DNA from: CAWCUU01 sp963798855
Lineage (GTDB): Bacteria; Gemmatimonadota; Gemmatimonadetes; Longimicrobiales; RSA9
Assembly: GCA_963798855.1 (NCBI GenBank)
Contig: CAWCUU010000004.1
Location: forward strand, 1 to 64,000
DNA: 64,000 nucleotides
Direction of reading: 5' to 3'
This document shows, one piece after another, positions 29,749 through 38,115 of this stretch; the stretch's first letter is position 1, and each line of letters opens with the position of its first letter. The notes beneath the pieces were generated by a model. That model was not told the DNA's origin and did not search any database. It saw only the letters and a list, made by a program, of their open reading frames with translations. A program made the position numbers and the translations under genes.

Positions 29749-30252
29749 CGCGCTATGCAGGTGGCGTGGATGAAAGAGTCCGGAAGCGGGACCTCATCGC
29801 CCTCACGGTATTCGTTGGTCGTCTCTGTTGAGCGCAGGCCGGCGGATCAGACCGTCCTGCCGCGGGTCACGTTCCGGGACCCGCCGCGCCGCTCCGGGGA
29901 TCGAGGGGATTCGATTGAACCGGCGCGTCGCAAACATGCGACGCCGAACCGACGATCGCAAGCCGGCCGTACCGCAACGCGGCCCGGCCCATCGACCCAC
30001 GCGGGGGCGCCGGCGTGTCCATGGCTGAACCGGACCGCGCCCGGGCAGAATCATAGCCCGCGGGTCTGACAGCGGCGCGGTCGCTCATGGACGTCGCGTG
30101 TCCCGTTTTCCCATAAATGCCGCAGAGGGGCGAAGGGTTACAGGGTCCGGGCAAAAGCTGTGTGGGCCGGTTCGCTCACCCAGACGGGCGTTGCACGCGG
30201 TGCTGTCGGGAGTGGTTCACGATGCAAACTAACCGATACGTAGCCTATCCTG
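29749..30252. other. No gene seen; boundary of the defence island
   Basis: No frame here has recognisable protein sequence. It holds, on the minus strand, a TAGTTTG box (30222-30237, reading ATCGGTTAGTTTGCAT) identical in core to one at 50612-50627. That box may be a promoter element reading toward the AddB-like gene, though it lies nearly 480 bases upstream. Confidence 0.4.
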
Positions 30253-30381
30253 TTGCCAGACAGCTACTTACGCTGTTCGTCTTTGATTAACGATGCAAAA
30301 CGGTTCGAAGTGGGGCGGGCGAAGAGACGTCGTTCGCACTCCGACCGTTCACGCTATGGCAAGCGCGCTCCCGGCGAGGCT

Positions 30382-30759
30382 ATGTTGCTGGAGCACACTT
30401 ACGAGATCTGTCTCGAGGCGGCGCTCCGCGGGCGGGTGCTACGGGTGGACCGCCAGGTGCCGGTCCGAGTCCGCTACGTTGACGTCGATCTGGATTGCGG
30501 CTACAGGATCGACATGATGATCGAGCGGCAGGTGGTCGTCGAGCTCAAGGTCGTAGAGAAGCTCGCCCCGGTCCATGTCTCACAGGTGCTGTCGTACCTC
30601 CGACTCGCGGAGCTGCATGTAGGCCTGGTCTTCAATCATCCTCAGAGCCCTCAGACACTTCCGACTGCTCCGTGTCACGCCGTTGATGTTCACACGTCGG
30701 CGGCCGATCATCAGACATGTCCCATCGCCCCATGGCACCCCCCGGCGGGGCGAGGCTAG
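30382..30759 (+). CDS. GxxExxY-family protein (truncated ends)
   Basis: The segment MLLEHTYEICLEAALRGRVL, then VDLDCGYRIDMMIERQVVVE and LKVVEKLAPVHVSQVLSYLR, followed by HVGLVFN, matches the GxxExxY family (PDDEXK_3), small proteins with a predicted nuclease-like fold. The D of YRIDMMI and the ELK are the presumed active-site residues. The usual N-terminal helix is missing before the LLEHTYE motif. After VFNHPQ the frame becomes implausible, while another frame gives LRHFRLLRVTPL, so a 3' indel is likely. ATG at 30382 lies inside a GGCGAGGCTATGTTG motif. Confidence 0.6.
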   Translation: MLLEHTYEICLEAALRGRVLRVDRQVPVRVRYVDVDLDCGYRIDMMIERQVVVELKVVEKLAPVHVSQVLSYLRLAELHVGLVFNHPQSPQTLPTAPCHAVDVHTSAADHQTCPIAPWHPPAGRG

Positions 30760-30763
30760 TTTG
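30749..30763 (+). promoter_or_regulatory. Bacteroidetes-like -7 promoter box upstream of Uma2 copy 1
   Basis: GGCGAGGCTAGTTTG lies 21 bases before ATG 30785 and is repeated with identical spacing before Uma2 copy 2 (33938-33952). The TAGTTTG core fits the TAnnTTTG element of Bacteroidetes sigma factors. I see no clear -33 TTTG partner. Confidence 0.4.
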
Positions 30764-30784
30764 TGGGATGGAACGCATTCACCG

Positions 30785-31180
30785 ATGAGCTACACGGCCG
30801 GAGCGGACGACCCGCTCCTCACCGTCGAGCAGTTCGAGCAGCTGCCGGAGGAGGACGAGTTCCGGATCGAGCTCGTGCGCGGCCGGATGGTGCGCGAGCC
30901 CAGGCCCGGTGCCGAGCACAGCACGCTGACCGGCTGGCTATACGAGAAGCTGAGCGCGCACGTGCGCGCACGCGGCCTGCAGGAGAAGGTGGTCGAATAC
31001 CTGGACGCCAGCACCCGCGAAGTCTGGGTCGTGGACCCTGCGGCGCGGCAGGTGACGGTGTACCGCTCCGGCGGCGAGACCTTTCTGCTGCGCGAGGCCG
31101 ACGCGCTGGAGGGCGGCGGCGTGGTGCCGGATTTCTCGCTGCCGCTCGCGGAGCTGTTCGGGGCGACGTCGCTGCGGTGA
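30785..31180 (+). pseudogene. Uma2 family endonuclease, copy 1 (internally deleted)
   Basis: 131 codons. The N-terminal part LTVEQFEQLPEEDEFRIELV then RGRMVREPRPGAEHSTLTG and the C-terminal part EKVVEYLDASTREVWVVDP are Uma2 sequence. The middle 50 or so residues, which hold the catalytic PD...ExK core in copy 2 (RAPDVAFIAMD, LAVEVVSPSD), are missing in frame between RARGL and QEKVV. The product is probably inactive. It complements the deletion in copy 2 at 33974. Confidence 0.8.
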
Positions 31181-31184
31181 GCGG

Positions 31185-31278
31185 CGGCGCGAGCGGGCCA
31201 GGCGTGCCTGAACTCGGTGAAGTCGACGTCGTCCGGCGCGGCGCGGGCGCGCGCCAGCAGCTCCTCGAACGCGCTCAC
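31185..31278 (-). pseudogene. Possible truncated gene start
   Basis: The minus strand from 31278 reads MSAFEELLARARAAPDDVDF then TEFRHAW, a natural-looking helical N-terminus, and then runs into the reverse complement of Uma2 copy 1 where the sequence stops making sense. It may be the first 28 residues of a gene cut by the Uma2 block. The evidence is only composition. Confidence 0.3.
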
Positions 31279-31311
31279 GCGGCTTCGCCCGGGGCCGAGG
31301 GCAAATACGCC

Positions 31312-31617
31312 TCAGGAAACGCCAACGGGCTCAATGTCAGCGAGCTCGGAAGCCTGCTCCGAATGCAGTGCGTCCCAGAGATCCACTGCCTGCTGCAGGT
31401 TCAGCCAGAACTCGGGCTCCGTCCCGGTAAACCGCGCAAAGCGCAGCGCCGTATCGGGCGTCACGGCGCGCTTGCCACGAACGAGCTCGTTCATCCTCGG
31501 ATACGAGATCCGTAGACGTTTCGCTGCTTCCTTCTGGGTGATCCCCAGTGGAAGCAGGAAATCCTCGAGGAAGATCCCGCCGGGAGTGGTCGGACGCCGG
31601 TGCGTGGGTAGGCGCAT
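31312..31617 (-). CDS. higA: HigA-family antitoxin (XRE HTH)
   Basis: A 101-residue protein with the HigA pattern: PTTPGGIFLEDFLLPLGITQ, the helix-turn-helix KEAAKRLRISYPRMNELVRG, KRAVTPDTALRFARFTGTEP and EFWLNLQQAVDLWDA. It binds and masks the HigB RNase and represses the operon. It lies 37 bases downstream of higB on the same strand, the usual higB-higA order. A decayed copy is at 34470-34677. Confidence 0.88.
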   Translation of the reverse strand: MRLPTHRRPTTPGGIFLEDFLLPLGITQKEAAKRLRISYPRMNELVRGKRAVTPDTALRFARFTGTEPEFWLNLQQAVDLWDALHSEQASELADIEPVGVS

Positions 31618-31654
31618 GTTCAGGCTCCCTGCTTCGGACCTGCGTGCGGCAGGC

Positions 31655-31945
31655 TCAGTGATAGTCGACGATCTGAACCGACTCCGGGCCGGACTCGGTC
31701 CAGAGAAAGCAGACTCGGTACCGCTCGTTGATCCGAACCGAGTGCTCTCCGGCTCTGTCGCCCTTCAGCTTCTCCAATCTCAGCCCCGGCAGCGAGAGTG
31801 ACTGGAGGGATACAGCCGCATTCAACGGGTCCAACGTTCTCCTGGCCCGTTCGTGCAGGTTGGAGGGCAGCGATCTTCGGGCGGCTTTGGAATCGTCACC
31901 ATTGAAGATGTCCTCGGTGCCGCGATCCCTGAAGGAGAGGATCAA
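31655..31945 (-). CDS. higB: HigB-family RelE/ParE-like toxin
   Basis: A 96-residue HigB toxin: MILSFRDRGTEDIFNGDDSK, then LERARR-like NLHERARRTLDPLNAAVSLQ, the SLPGLRLEKLKGDRAGEHSV strand and RINERYRVCFLWTESG before QIVDYH. HigB proteins are ribosome-dependent mRNA nucleases of the RelE fold. The R of RINERYR and the C-terminal DYH are conserved in the family. It is first in the operon with higA. Confidence 0.88.
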   Translation of the reverse strand: MILSFRDRGTEDIFNGDDSKAARRSLPSNLHERARRTLDPLNAAVSLQSLSLPGLRLEKLKGDRAGEHSVRINERYRVCFLWTESGPESVQIVDYH

Positions 31946-32108
31946 CGCCCCTCATGAGCGGATGCTATGGTTAATGTTAAGCATAATAGGAGAGGGACAT
32001 CGCGACAAGGGGTGAGGCTGGAGCGGGGCCACGACGGAACGGCGCCAACGTTCGGCTCGGCTGTTTCAGCGGCGCGCGGCCGGGGATGGAAGGGCGTCGC
32101 CGGGATCC

Positions 32109-32327
32109 TCACGGCACCGCGTCCACGAGCGCGAAGAAGAAGAGCACCAGGACGATCATGCAGAACCACGAGATGCAGCCCCAGGTCTCGTAGCGGGTCT
32201 GCTTCTCGGGCTCGAAGCGGAAGTCGTAGCTCAGGAAGGACAGCACGAACGAGAGCACGACCGAGCCCATGGCGACGAGTCCGAGGAACACCATGAAGCC
32301 GGTCTTCAGGTCCTGCAGGTCATCCAT
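32109..32327 (-). CDS. Small two-helix membrane protein, 72 aa
   Basis: MDDLQDLKTGFMVFLGLVAM leads into a long hydrophobic segment, a polar turn FRFEPEKQTRYETWG, and a second hydrophobic segment ISWFCMIVLVLFFFALVDAV. It is probably an inner-membrane protein with both ends facing the same side. No family is recognised. It ends near another small membrane gene (32351-32708) on the same strand, so the two may be one unit. Confidence 0.55.
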   Translation of the reverse strand: MDDLQDLKTGFMVFLGLVAMGSVVLSFVLSFLSYDFRFEPEKQTRYETWGCISWFCMIVLVLFFFALVDAVP

Positions 32328-32350
32328 CGTGCCTCAGTGCGAGCATCAGG

Positions 32351-32708
32351 TCAGGTGTGGGGGCGACCGGTGGCTTGGGGCCGAGCGGACTTCCGACCGT
32401 TCGTCGACGGCGGCGGGGCTCCAATGTCGTCCTGGCGTCGATCGGGCGCGCTCGGCGGCTGGTCCGTCAGGTCGATTTCGCCGTCGAGCACCTTCCGGTA
32501 CCAGTCCTCGGACGGGAAGACCCTGAGGTGCTCGAATGCGATCCGCAGCATCATGTGCAGGCTGTCCTGCACGACGGGCGGCCCTTTTCCGAAGACCGTG
32601 CCCGGACCGGACAGGCCGCGGCTGTAGGCAATGTCGCGCACAATGTGGCGGATCACGTACACGGCGAAGCCGACGATAGAAGAGCAGGACGAAGAAGAAG
32701 AAGCCCAT
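32351..32708 (-). CDS. Single-pass membrane protein (frameshift in the TM segment)
   Basis: ATG at 32708 gives MGFFFFVLLF, then an extra base near 32677-32680. The natural continuation IVGFAVYVIRHIVRDIAYSR is in the next frame, followed by GPPVVQDSLHMMLRIAFEHL and EDWYRKVLDGEIDLTDQ. Restored, it is about 119 residues: one N-terminal membrane helix and a soluble C-terminal tail. Function unknown. It lies 23 bases upstream of the two-helix protein gene. Confidence 0.5.
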
Positions 32709-33040
32709 GTTCCCACGTCCGACGGTCGCCCATTGATTTCCCGCTGACGCCTCTGCATCGCGTGCGGGCGCGATTTCGTAGGGACGGAAGGTAGGGCGGG
32801 TCACTGACAGCGTCCTCGGGGCAGCGCCGGATATAGCGGGGTTGCCTCCCGTCACAGCCGGCTATGGCGTGCGGAGTCAGCCGCTGCCGGCTGCCCCGAC
32901 GGGCGATACGGCGCGCGATCAGCCATGGCAAGCGCGGACACGGCGAGGCTATGTTGGGACCTGGACACGGAGATGAAGGAGTGCTTCGACGGCATGCTCG
33001 CCGAGATCCTTGCGGCGCTGCATTTCCAGGCTCGAGGGCG

Positions 33041-33475
33041 ATGCTGGATCGGGACGAATTCAAACGCTGGCGAGAAGCCGCGGACAATGCGCGGCGGGCG
33101 GCGGAGGTCCAGGCCAATGCCGGGCTGCCGCAGTGGGCGTGCTTTCTGGCGGAGCAGGCGGCTCAGCTCGCGATGAAGGGGCTGCTGCACGGACTGGGCG
33201 TCGGGGCATGGGGGCACGACCTCGTGCGGCTGGGGACCCTGACCACGGAAGCCTTCTCGAAAGCGTTGCCGCAAATGGTTGAGGCCGCTCTCCGGCGGCT
33301 CTCGCGACACTACATCCCGGCGCGCTATCCGGACGCGCATCCGGCGGGTCCTCCCGGATCGCACTACGGAGCCGAGGACGCTGCCCAGGCGCTCGCGGAT
33401 ATGGCGGGGGTAATCGGGTTCGTGGACGAGACGTGGGAGCGGCTGACGCGGGCTACGGGAGATGCGGACGGATGA
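33041..33475 (+). CDS. HEPN domain toxin
   Basis: A 144-residue all-helical HEPN protein: DEFKRWREAADNARRAAEVQ, ANAGLPQWACFLAEQAAQLA then MKGLLHGLGVGAWGHDLVRL, and the RRLSRHYIPARYPDA segment, whose R-x4-H arrangement matches HEPN RNases. HEPN toxins cut RNA and are silenced by an MNT partner, here the next gene. ATG at 33041 is chosen because the sequence before it is not family-like. A GGCGAGGCTATGTTG box lies at 32942-32956. Confidence 0.82.
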   Translation: MLDRDEFKRWREAADNARRAAEVQANAGLPQWACFLAEQAAQLAMKGLLHGLGVGAWGHDLVRLGTLTTEAFSKALPQMVEAALRRLSRHYIPARYPDAHPAGPPGSHYGAEDAAQALADMAGVIGFVDETWERLTRATGDADG

Positions 33476-33494
33476 TGTTCGGGAAGACCGGCAG

Positions 33495-33863
33495 ATGACG
33501 ATCGATTCGGTCATTGCGCGCCGTCGCGCCGAGCGCGAGGCGTTGGTCGATCGCGCGCGGGCATACACGGCCGAGCTCGACCCGGCGCTGGGCGCGCGCG
33601 CCGCGGTGGTCTTCGGCTCGGTCGCCCGCGGCGACTTCAACCTCTGGAGCGACATCGACGTGCTGATCGTCGCCGAGCGGCTGCCGGACCGCGCGATCGC
33701 GCGGCTGGAGGCGCTCGGCGCGCCGCCGCCGCGCGTGCAGGCGCTGGCGTGGACGCCCGCCGAGTGGCGGCGCCAGCTCGCGCGCGGGAACCCGATCGCA
33801 GTCGAGGCGGACGGGCGCGGGGTCTGGCTCCTCGGATCGGCCGCCGAGCTGGAGGACGAGTGA
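33495..33863 (+). CDS. MNT nucleotidyltransferase antitoxin
   Basis: A 122-residue minimal nucleotidyltransferase with the diagnostic GSVARGDFNLWSDIDVLIV motif (GSxxRG then DxD) at about residue 37-55. In HEPN-MNT pairs the MNT enzyme AMPylates and so inactivates the HEPN RNase. ATG at 33495 gives the usual family length. An alternative in-frame ATG at 33462 would overlap the HEPN stop and couple the genes. The partner HEPN gene ends at 33475. Confidence 0.82.
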   Translation: MTIDSVIARRRAEREALVDRARAYTAELDPALGARAAVVFGSVARGDFNLWSDIDVLIVAERLPDRAIARLEALGAPPPRVQALAWTPAEWRRQLARGNPIAVEADGRGVWLLGSAAELEDE

Positions 33864-33937
33864 TCGGCGCAGGAACGAATGAGCCGCGGGAGGGCGCGTA
33901 GCACTCGCCCATCGAAGCAGCTCGAAGCCGCCATCAC

Positions 33938-34676
33938 GGCGAGGCTAGTTTGTGGCATGGACCGCATTCACCGATGACCTACCCTGCCGGAGCGGGCGAG
34001 CCGCTCCTCACCGTCGAGCAGTTCGAGCGGCTGCCGGAGGAGGACGAGTTCCGGATCGAGCTCGTGCGGGGCCGGATGCTGCGCGAGCCCAGGCCCGGCG
34101 CCGAGCACAGCCAGCTCACGGGCTGGCTCTTCAGGAGGCTCGCCGCGCACGTGGAAGCGCACGGCCTCGGCATCGCGCTCGTCGACACCGGCTTCCGCAT
34201 CCCCGGCCGGCCGGCGACGGTGCGAGCGCCTGACGTCGCGTTCATCGCAATGGACCGGCTGCCGCCCGTCGCGCCCCGCGGATTCTGGCAGCTCGCGCCG
34301 GACCTCGCCGTCGAAGTCGTTTCCCCGAGCGACCGCTGGACGGCCGTGCAGGAGAAGGTGGTCGCGCGAGGACGCCGCGCTTGAGGGCGGCGGCGTGGTG
34401 CCGGATTTCTCGCTGCCGCTCGCGGAGCTGTTCGGGGCGACGTCGCTGCGGTGAGGGCTGAAATCAGCGTCCCGGTGTACCGCTGAACTCGGGCTCCGTG
34501 TCCCCGTAAAGCGCGCAAAGCGCAGGCCTGTGTCGGGCGTCACGGCGCGCTTGCCATGAACGATCTCGTTCATCCTCGGATACGAGATCCGTAGACTAAT
34601 TGACGATCTCAACGGACCCGGCCGGACTCGCTCCAGAGAAAGCAGACTCGATACCGCTCGTTGATCCGAACCGTGG
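33938..34676. repeat. Uma2-HigBA duplication, block 2
   Basis: Begins with the same GGCGAGGCTAGTTTG box as block 1 and ends in a higB-like remnant. Compared with 30749-31745 it has lost the Uma2 3' region and most of higA/higB, but retains Uma2 core sequence that block 1 lacks. Confidence 0.7.
33974..34453 (+). pseudogene. Uma2 family endonuclease, copy 2 (3' deletion)
   Basis: The frame from ATG 33974 to TGA 34384 keeps the Uma2 N-terminus and the catalytic core (VRAPDVAFIAMDRLPPVAPR; FWQLAPDLAVEVVSPSDRW). After QEKVV it jumps to RGRRA and stops, having lost the EYLDASTREVWVVDP segment present in copy 1. The sequence up to 34453 still matches the copy 1 tail but out of frame. Some fold may survive, but the EYW-type C-terminal strand-helix is gone. 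Confidence 0.8.
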
Positions 34677-34677
34677 C
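34470..34677 (-). pseudogene. higBA remnant
   Basis: Bases 34485-34600 match the middle of higA (31405-31515, around RISYPRMNE and GKRAVTPDTGLRFARFTG), and 34605-34676 match the 3' end of higB (31665-31740). The end of each gene needed for function is missing and the two pieces are joined by a deletion. This is a non-functional copy. Confidence 0.7.
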
Positions 34678-35145
34678 CTACGCCGCCGGCCACCTCGAGG
34701 CAATGCGGTCGACGAGCGCCTCGTCGCAGTCCCTCGAGCCGCTCGCGTGGAGGCCGTGCAGGCTGGCCGCCGAGGCCATTGTGATCTCGGCGTCGATGCG
34801 GAGGATCGTGTCGGCGGCTTCGCCGGGATTCAGCTGCCTCAGGCTCTGCCACAGCGCGCGACGCAGCAGGTAGTACTCCCGGAAAAGCAGGTCGTCCGAG
34901 AACCCGTCGCGGGCGCGCTCTCGGCCGTGGTCCATAGCGGTGCGCACGAGCTGCCTGCCGACGCCGTCACGCCCCTGCTCCCGCTCCCTCGCCGCCTCGC
35001 CGAGCAGCCGCACCAGCTTCGAAAGGCCGTCCGGGCGGATCGCGTGGGGCGGCGAGCCGCCGTCGCCGCGGAGCTGCTTCAAGGCGCTCACGGTCTCGGC
35101 CGCGATCGCGTCCGCCGAATCGATGACGTGCTGGAGTAGCGGCAT
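34678..35145 (-). CDS. Hypothetical helical protein, RsbRD N-terminal-like
   Basis: A 155-residue, all-helical protein from ATG 35145. The segment LLFREYYLLRRALWQSLRQL followed by ADTILRIDAEITMASAASLH resembles the RsbRD-type globin-like N-terminal domain found before histidine kinase or STAS modules, but no such module follows. It may be a stand-alone sensor or partner protein. Its stop lies directly against the higBA remnant, so a longer ancestral gene is possible. Confidence 0.45.
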   Translation of the reverse strand: MPLLQHVIDSADAIAAETVSALKQLRGDGGSPPHAIRPDGLSKLVRLLGEAAREREQGRDGVGRQLVRTAMDHGRERARDGFSDDLLFREYYLLRRALWQSLRQLNPGEAADTILRIDAEITMASAASLHGLHASGSRDCDEALVDRIASRWPAA

Positions 35146-35352
35146 CCGGGCTTTTCCGCCGTGCTCATGTTCGCGTGCGGGCCGTGGTGACAAACAGACG
35201 ACGCGCGATCCGCCGGCGTCACGTCGGCGGCCGCTCACGCGGTGAATCCTGCGTCGGCCCTCCGTGTCGGGTCTCGGCGCGGTTTTGCGAATGCGGGAGT
35301 AGCGCCGCCGCGAAGGCGGCAGAGGTCCAACACTCCCGCTGGAGGTGATCCC

Positions 35353-36648
35353 ATGAGACGGCCGACGCTCGTTTTGCTCGCGGCAGCGGCGCTGTGCGCC
35401 TGCTCGGAAACGCCGACCGAACCGCCCGGGGCGCTCGCCATCGGAGGGCCGCACTACGGCGCCTTCCCGGGCGCCGCCGGCAAGATCGTCTTCATCAGTC
35501 AGCGCGATGGGGGCGGCATCTTCACGATGAACCCGGACGGCACCGGCGTCGAGCAGCTGTCCGATGACTTCGCCTCGGCTCCGTCTTGGTCCGCCGACGG
35601 GACGAAGATCGCGTTCGCCAGCGTGATCGACGGCGATTACGACATCTACGTCATGAACGCGGACGGCTCCGGCCGGACGCAGCTGACCGACGATCCCGCC
35701 AACGATTTCCAGCCGTCGTGGTCTCCCGACGGGACGAAGATCGCCTTCCAGAGCTTCCGCGACGGCAACGCGGAGATCTATCTCATGGACGCGGACGGCT
35801 CGAACCCGTCCCGCCTGACGGACGACCCGGGGACTGACGCGAGTCCCGCGTGGTCTCCCGACGGCAGCAAGATCGCGTTCGGCAGCGATCGGACCGGCTC
35901 CGGCGAGATCTACGTGATGGACCCGGACGGGTCGAACCTGACGAACCTCACGAACAGCCCGGAGCACGACTACGATCCGCAGTGGTCGCCGGACGGGAGC
36001 CGGATCGTGTTCGGCAGGTTCAATCCGTTCCTGCAGGAAGTCTTCGTGATGAACGCCGACGGTTCGGGGCAGACGAATATCAGCAACGATCCGGGAACCG
36101 CGGCGGCTCCGGCGTGGTCGCCCGATGGCAGCAAGATCGTCTTCACGAGCCTCCGCGACGGCGACGGCGAGATCTACGTGATGGACGCGGACGGCTCGAA
36201 CCAGACCCGGCTCACGACGAGCGCGGGCACCGACGGCCAGCCGGACTGGCAGCCGATCCCGCAGGACGCGCCGTCGGCCGACCTCCGACTCGAGCTCCAG
36301 GCCGCCGCGCAGCGCGCGGGCAAGACCGTGCTCTACACGATCTTCGTCCAGAACGACGGCCCGGCCGACGTCGTGGCCCACGACGTGACGGTGACGGACG
36401 CGTTGCCGGCCGAGGCGAGGTTCGTCGCGGTCGACGCGGCACAGGGCACGTGCTCGACGCCGCCGTCGGGGTCGAGCGGCACCGTCGTATGCGCGCTCGG
36501 ATCGCTCGGAACGGGGGAGCTGGCAGAGGTCCGGATCACCGTGAAGCTGTTCCCGCCGAAAAGCCAACCGAGCAACACGGCGTCCGTGTCGAGCACGACG
36601 CCGGATCCGGACCCCACGAACAACTCCGACACGGCGAGCGCGCCGTAA
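35353..36648 (+). CDS. PD40 (TolB-like propeller) lipoprotein with DUF11 domain
   Basis: A 431-residue secreted lipoprotein. The signal ends with lipobox LCACS near residue 18. Six PD40 propeller repeats follow with the signature W(S)PDG(T/S)KIAF...IYVMNADGS, for example SWSPDGTKIAFQSFRDGNAE. Residues about 315-425 form a DUF11 Ig-like domain (YTIFVQNDGPADVVAHDVTV then TDALP). A good RBS (GGAGGTGATCCC) precedes ATG 35353. Likely periplasmic or cell-surface protein-binding propeller; the ligand is unknown. Confidence 0.88.
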   Translation: MRRPTLVLLAAAALCACSETPTEPPGALAIGGPHYGAFPGAAGKIVFISQRDGGGIFTMNPDGTGVEQLSDDFASAPSWSADGTKIAFASVIDGDYDIYVMNADGSGRTQLTDDPANDFQPSWSPDGTKIAFQSFRDGNAEIYLMDADGSNPSRLTDDPGTDASPAWSPDGSKIAFGSDRTGSGEIYVMDPDGSNLTNLTNSPEHDYDPQWSPDGSRIVFGRFNPFLQEVFVMNADGSGQTNISNDPGTAAAPAWSPDGSKIVFTSLRDGDGEIYVMDADGSNQTRLTTSAGTDGQPDWQPIPQDAPSADLRLELQAAAQRAGKTVLYTIFVQNDGPADVVAHDVTVTDALPAEARFVAVDAAQGTCSTPPSGSSGTVVCALGSLGTGELAEVRITVKLFPPKSQPSNTASVSSTTPDPDPTNNSDTASAP

Positions 36649-36811
36649 CTCTCTTCGTGCGCAGGAGCGCTGCCCCGGACCCGTTCCGGGGCAGCGACTC
36701 GCGTCTTCCCGTTGCGCCGGCCAATCGAGCGCGGAACGCAATCGCTCGGTCCACGGGTTTGCTACAGTGGCGCTGCAATCGAGACCCGGGGCTCCAGCCA
36801 CGGAGGACACC

Positions 36812-37222
36812 ATGGGATGGCTCTATCTCGTCGGACGCATCCTGTTCGCGCTCATCTTCATCGGCTCCGGTGGCTACGGCCATTTCGGCCACCTGAGCGG
36901 CACGGCGGAGTACGCCCGCGCGAAGGGAGTGCCCGCGCCCAGGGCGCTGGTGCTGCTGACCGGCGTCATGCTTCTCGCCGGCGGCCTCAGCATCGCGCTC
37001 GGCTTCTGGATGGAGATCGGCACGTGGCTATTGGTCGTCTTCCTGCTGGTCGCCGCGTTCAAGATCCACGACTTCTGGGCGCTGTCCGACCCGATGCAGC
37101 GCCAGGCGGAGCAGGCGCAGTTCATGAAGAACCTGTCGATGGCCGGCGCGGCGCTGATCATGTACTGGTTCATCCGGAACTGCGGCTACGGCCCGCTCAC
37201 GATCGGGCAGCCGATGGGGTAG
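36812..37222 (+). CDS. DoxX family membrane protein
   Basis: A 136-residue protein with four hydrophobic segments and the DoxX pattern: LVGRILFALIFIGSGGYGHF, AEYARAKGVPAPRALVLLTG, LAGGLSIALGFWMEIGTWLL and KIHDFWALSDPMQRQAEQAQ. DoxX/SURF4-like proteins are inner-membrane quinone-related or redox-associated proteins. ATG at 36812 (MGWLYLVGR) is preceded by GGAGGACACC. It lies three bases before a small lipoprotein gene, and the two are probably co-transcribed. Confidence 0.87.
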   Translation: MGWLYLVGRILFALIFIGSGGYGHFGHLSGTAEYARAKGVPAPRALVLLTGVMLLAGGLSIALGFWMEIGTWLLVVFLLVAAFKIHDFWALSDPMQRQAEQAQFMKNLSMAGAALIMYWFIRNCGYGPLTIGQPMG

Positions 37223-37225
37223 AAA

Positions 37226-37690
37226 ATGAGCCGACATGCTACCGTCCTCCTGATTTCCTGCACGCTGCTGTTCGGCGCGTGCGACTCCCGAACGGCGCTC
37301 GGTCCGCTCGAGGCGCGGCCTCTGACCGGTGTCTGGTCGGGGCGGGTCGAGCCGGCGTTCGGAAGCGACCCGCAGACGGGAACGATCGGCACGTTCGGAG
37401 GAGCCGTCGTGGACTCGCTCCGGCTCGCGGTAGATCAGGACACCACCGGTCGCCTGAGCGGATCGGCGGTGATCGCGCGCAATGGCGACCTCCGCGTCTA
37501 CAGGATCGACGGCGAAAACGACTTCCCGGAGGTCATAATGACGCTCGACCCGGGCGCCACCTTCGGCACCGAGCTGCTGCAGGTCCAGGGCGAGTTCGTC
37601 AGCACCGAGTCGGTTCGTGCCCGGATCGTGGGCGGAGGCTTCGCCGGAGAGCGCATCCTCCTGCTGCACCGGCGCGCCCCGATCTTCTGA
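37226..37690 (+). CDS. Small lipoprotein, function unknown
   Basis: A 154-residue protein with a short signal ending at a lipobox (LFGACDSR). The rest is beta-rich: LTGVWSGRVEPAFGSDPQTG, RLSGSAVIARNGDLRVYRID and TFGTELLQVQGEFVSTESVR, a lipocalin-like or META-like barrel pattern often seen in small secreted proteins. No named family is assigned. It follows the DoxX gene by three bases. Confidence 0.65.
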   Translation: MSRHATVLLISCTLLFGACDSRTALGPLEARPLTGVWSGRVEPAFGSDPQTGTIGTFGGAVVDSLRLAVDQDTTGRLSGSAVIARNGDLRVYRIDGENDFPEVIMTLDPGATFGTELLQVQGEFVSTESVRARIVGGGFAGERILLLHRRAPIF

Positions 37691-37707
37691 GCGGCCGCGC
37701 TACACGC

Positions 37708-38115
37708 TCACCGCAGCAGCTCGAATCCGGCCACCTCGAAGTCGTGGTCGAAGGCGAACGCCTGCGTGAGCCGTCGGCGTCGCATCACCTCGAAGCTGAT
37801 GGCGTCGATGAGCGAGAAGCGCTGATCGGCGAAGCGCGCGAGCCAGCGCGTGACCGCGTCGCGGACGAGATCCGCCCCGATATCCAGCCACTCGTGCACC
37901 GGATCATCGAGCAGGTGCGTGACGATCGTGCGCGCCTCACGGGCGCCGCGCAGGTAGAGCAGGTGCGAGTGCAGCTCGGTGAGGACGGCGGTCGTGCCGA
38001 CGAACCGACCGCCGGCGGCGAGGTGCCGCTCCGCGATCGCGACGGCGTCCCCGTGATGCTGGTCCTTGGCGCGTGCTAGCGCGAGCAGAGCGCCCGTGTC
38101 AACCAGAGCCCGCAC
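37708..38115 (-). CDS. PIN domain toxin (VapC-type)
   Basis: A 135-residue PIN protein. The acidic residues are visible as RALVDTGALLALA (first D), TTAVLTELHSHLLYLR (E), and RFSLIDAISFEVMRR then FAFDHDFEVAGFELL (later Ds), forming the Mg site of a VapC RNase. The start is GTG at 38115, 17 bases inside the end of the antitoxin gene, giving translational coupling. Confidence 0.82.
   Translation of the reverse strand: MRALVDTGALLALARAKDQHHGDAVAIAERHLAAGGRFVGTTAVLTELHSHLLYLRGAREARTIVTHLLDDPVHEWLDIGADLVRDAVTRWLARFADQRFSLIDAISFEVMRRRRLTQAFAFDHDFEVAGFELLR

Larger units (their letters stand above)
30749..31745. repeat. Uma2-HigBA duplication, block 1
   Basis: The block from the promoter box through Uma2 and into higB recurs at 33938-34676 with high identity in the shared parts. 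Block 1 has intact higB and higA but a deleted Uma2. Block 2 keeps the Uma2 core but has lost the Uma2 tail and most of higBA. The HEPN-MNT pair and two small membrane genes lie between the blocks. Confidence 0.75.
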
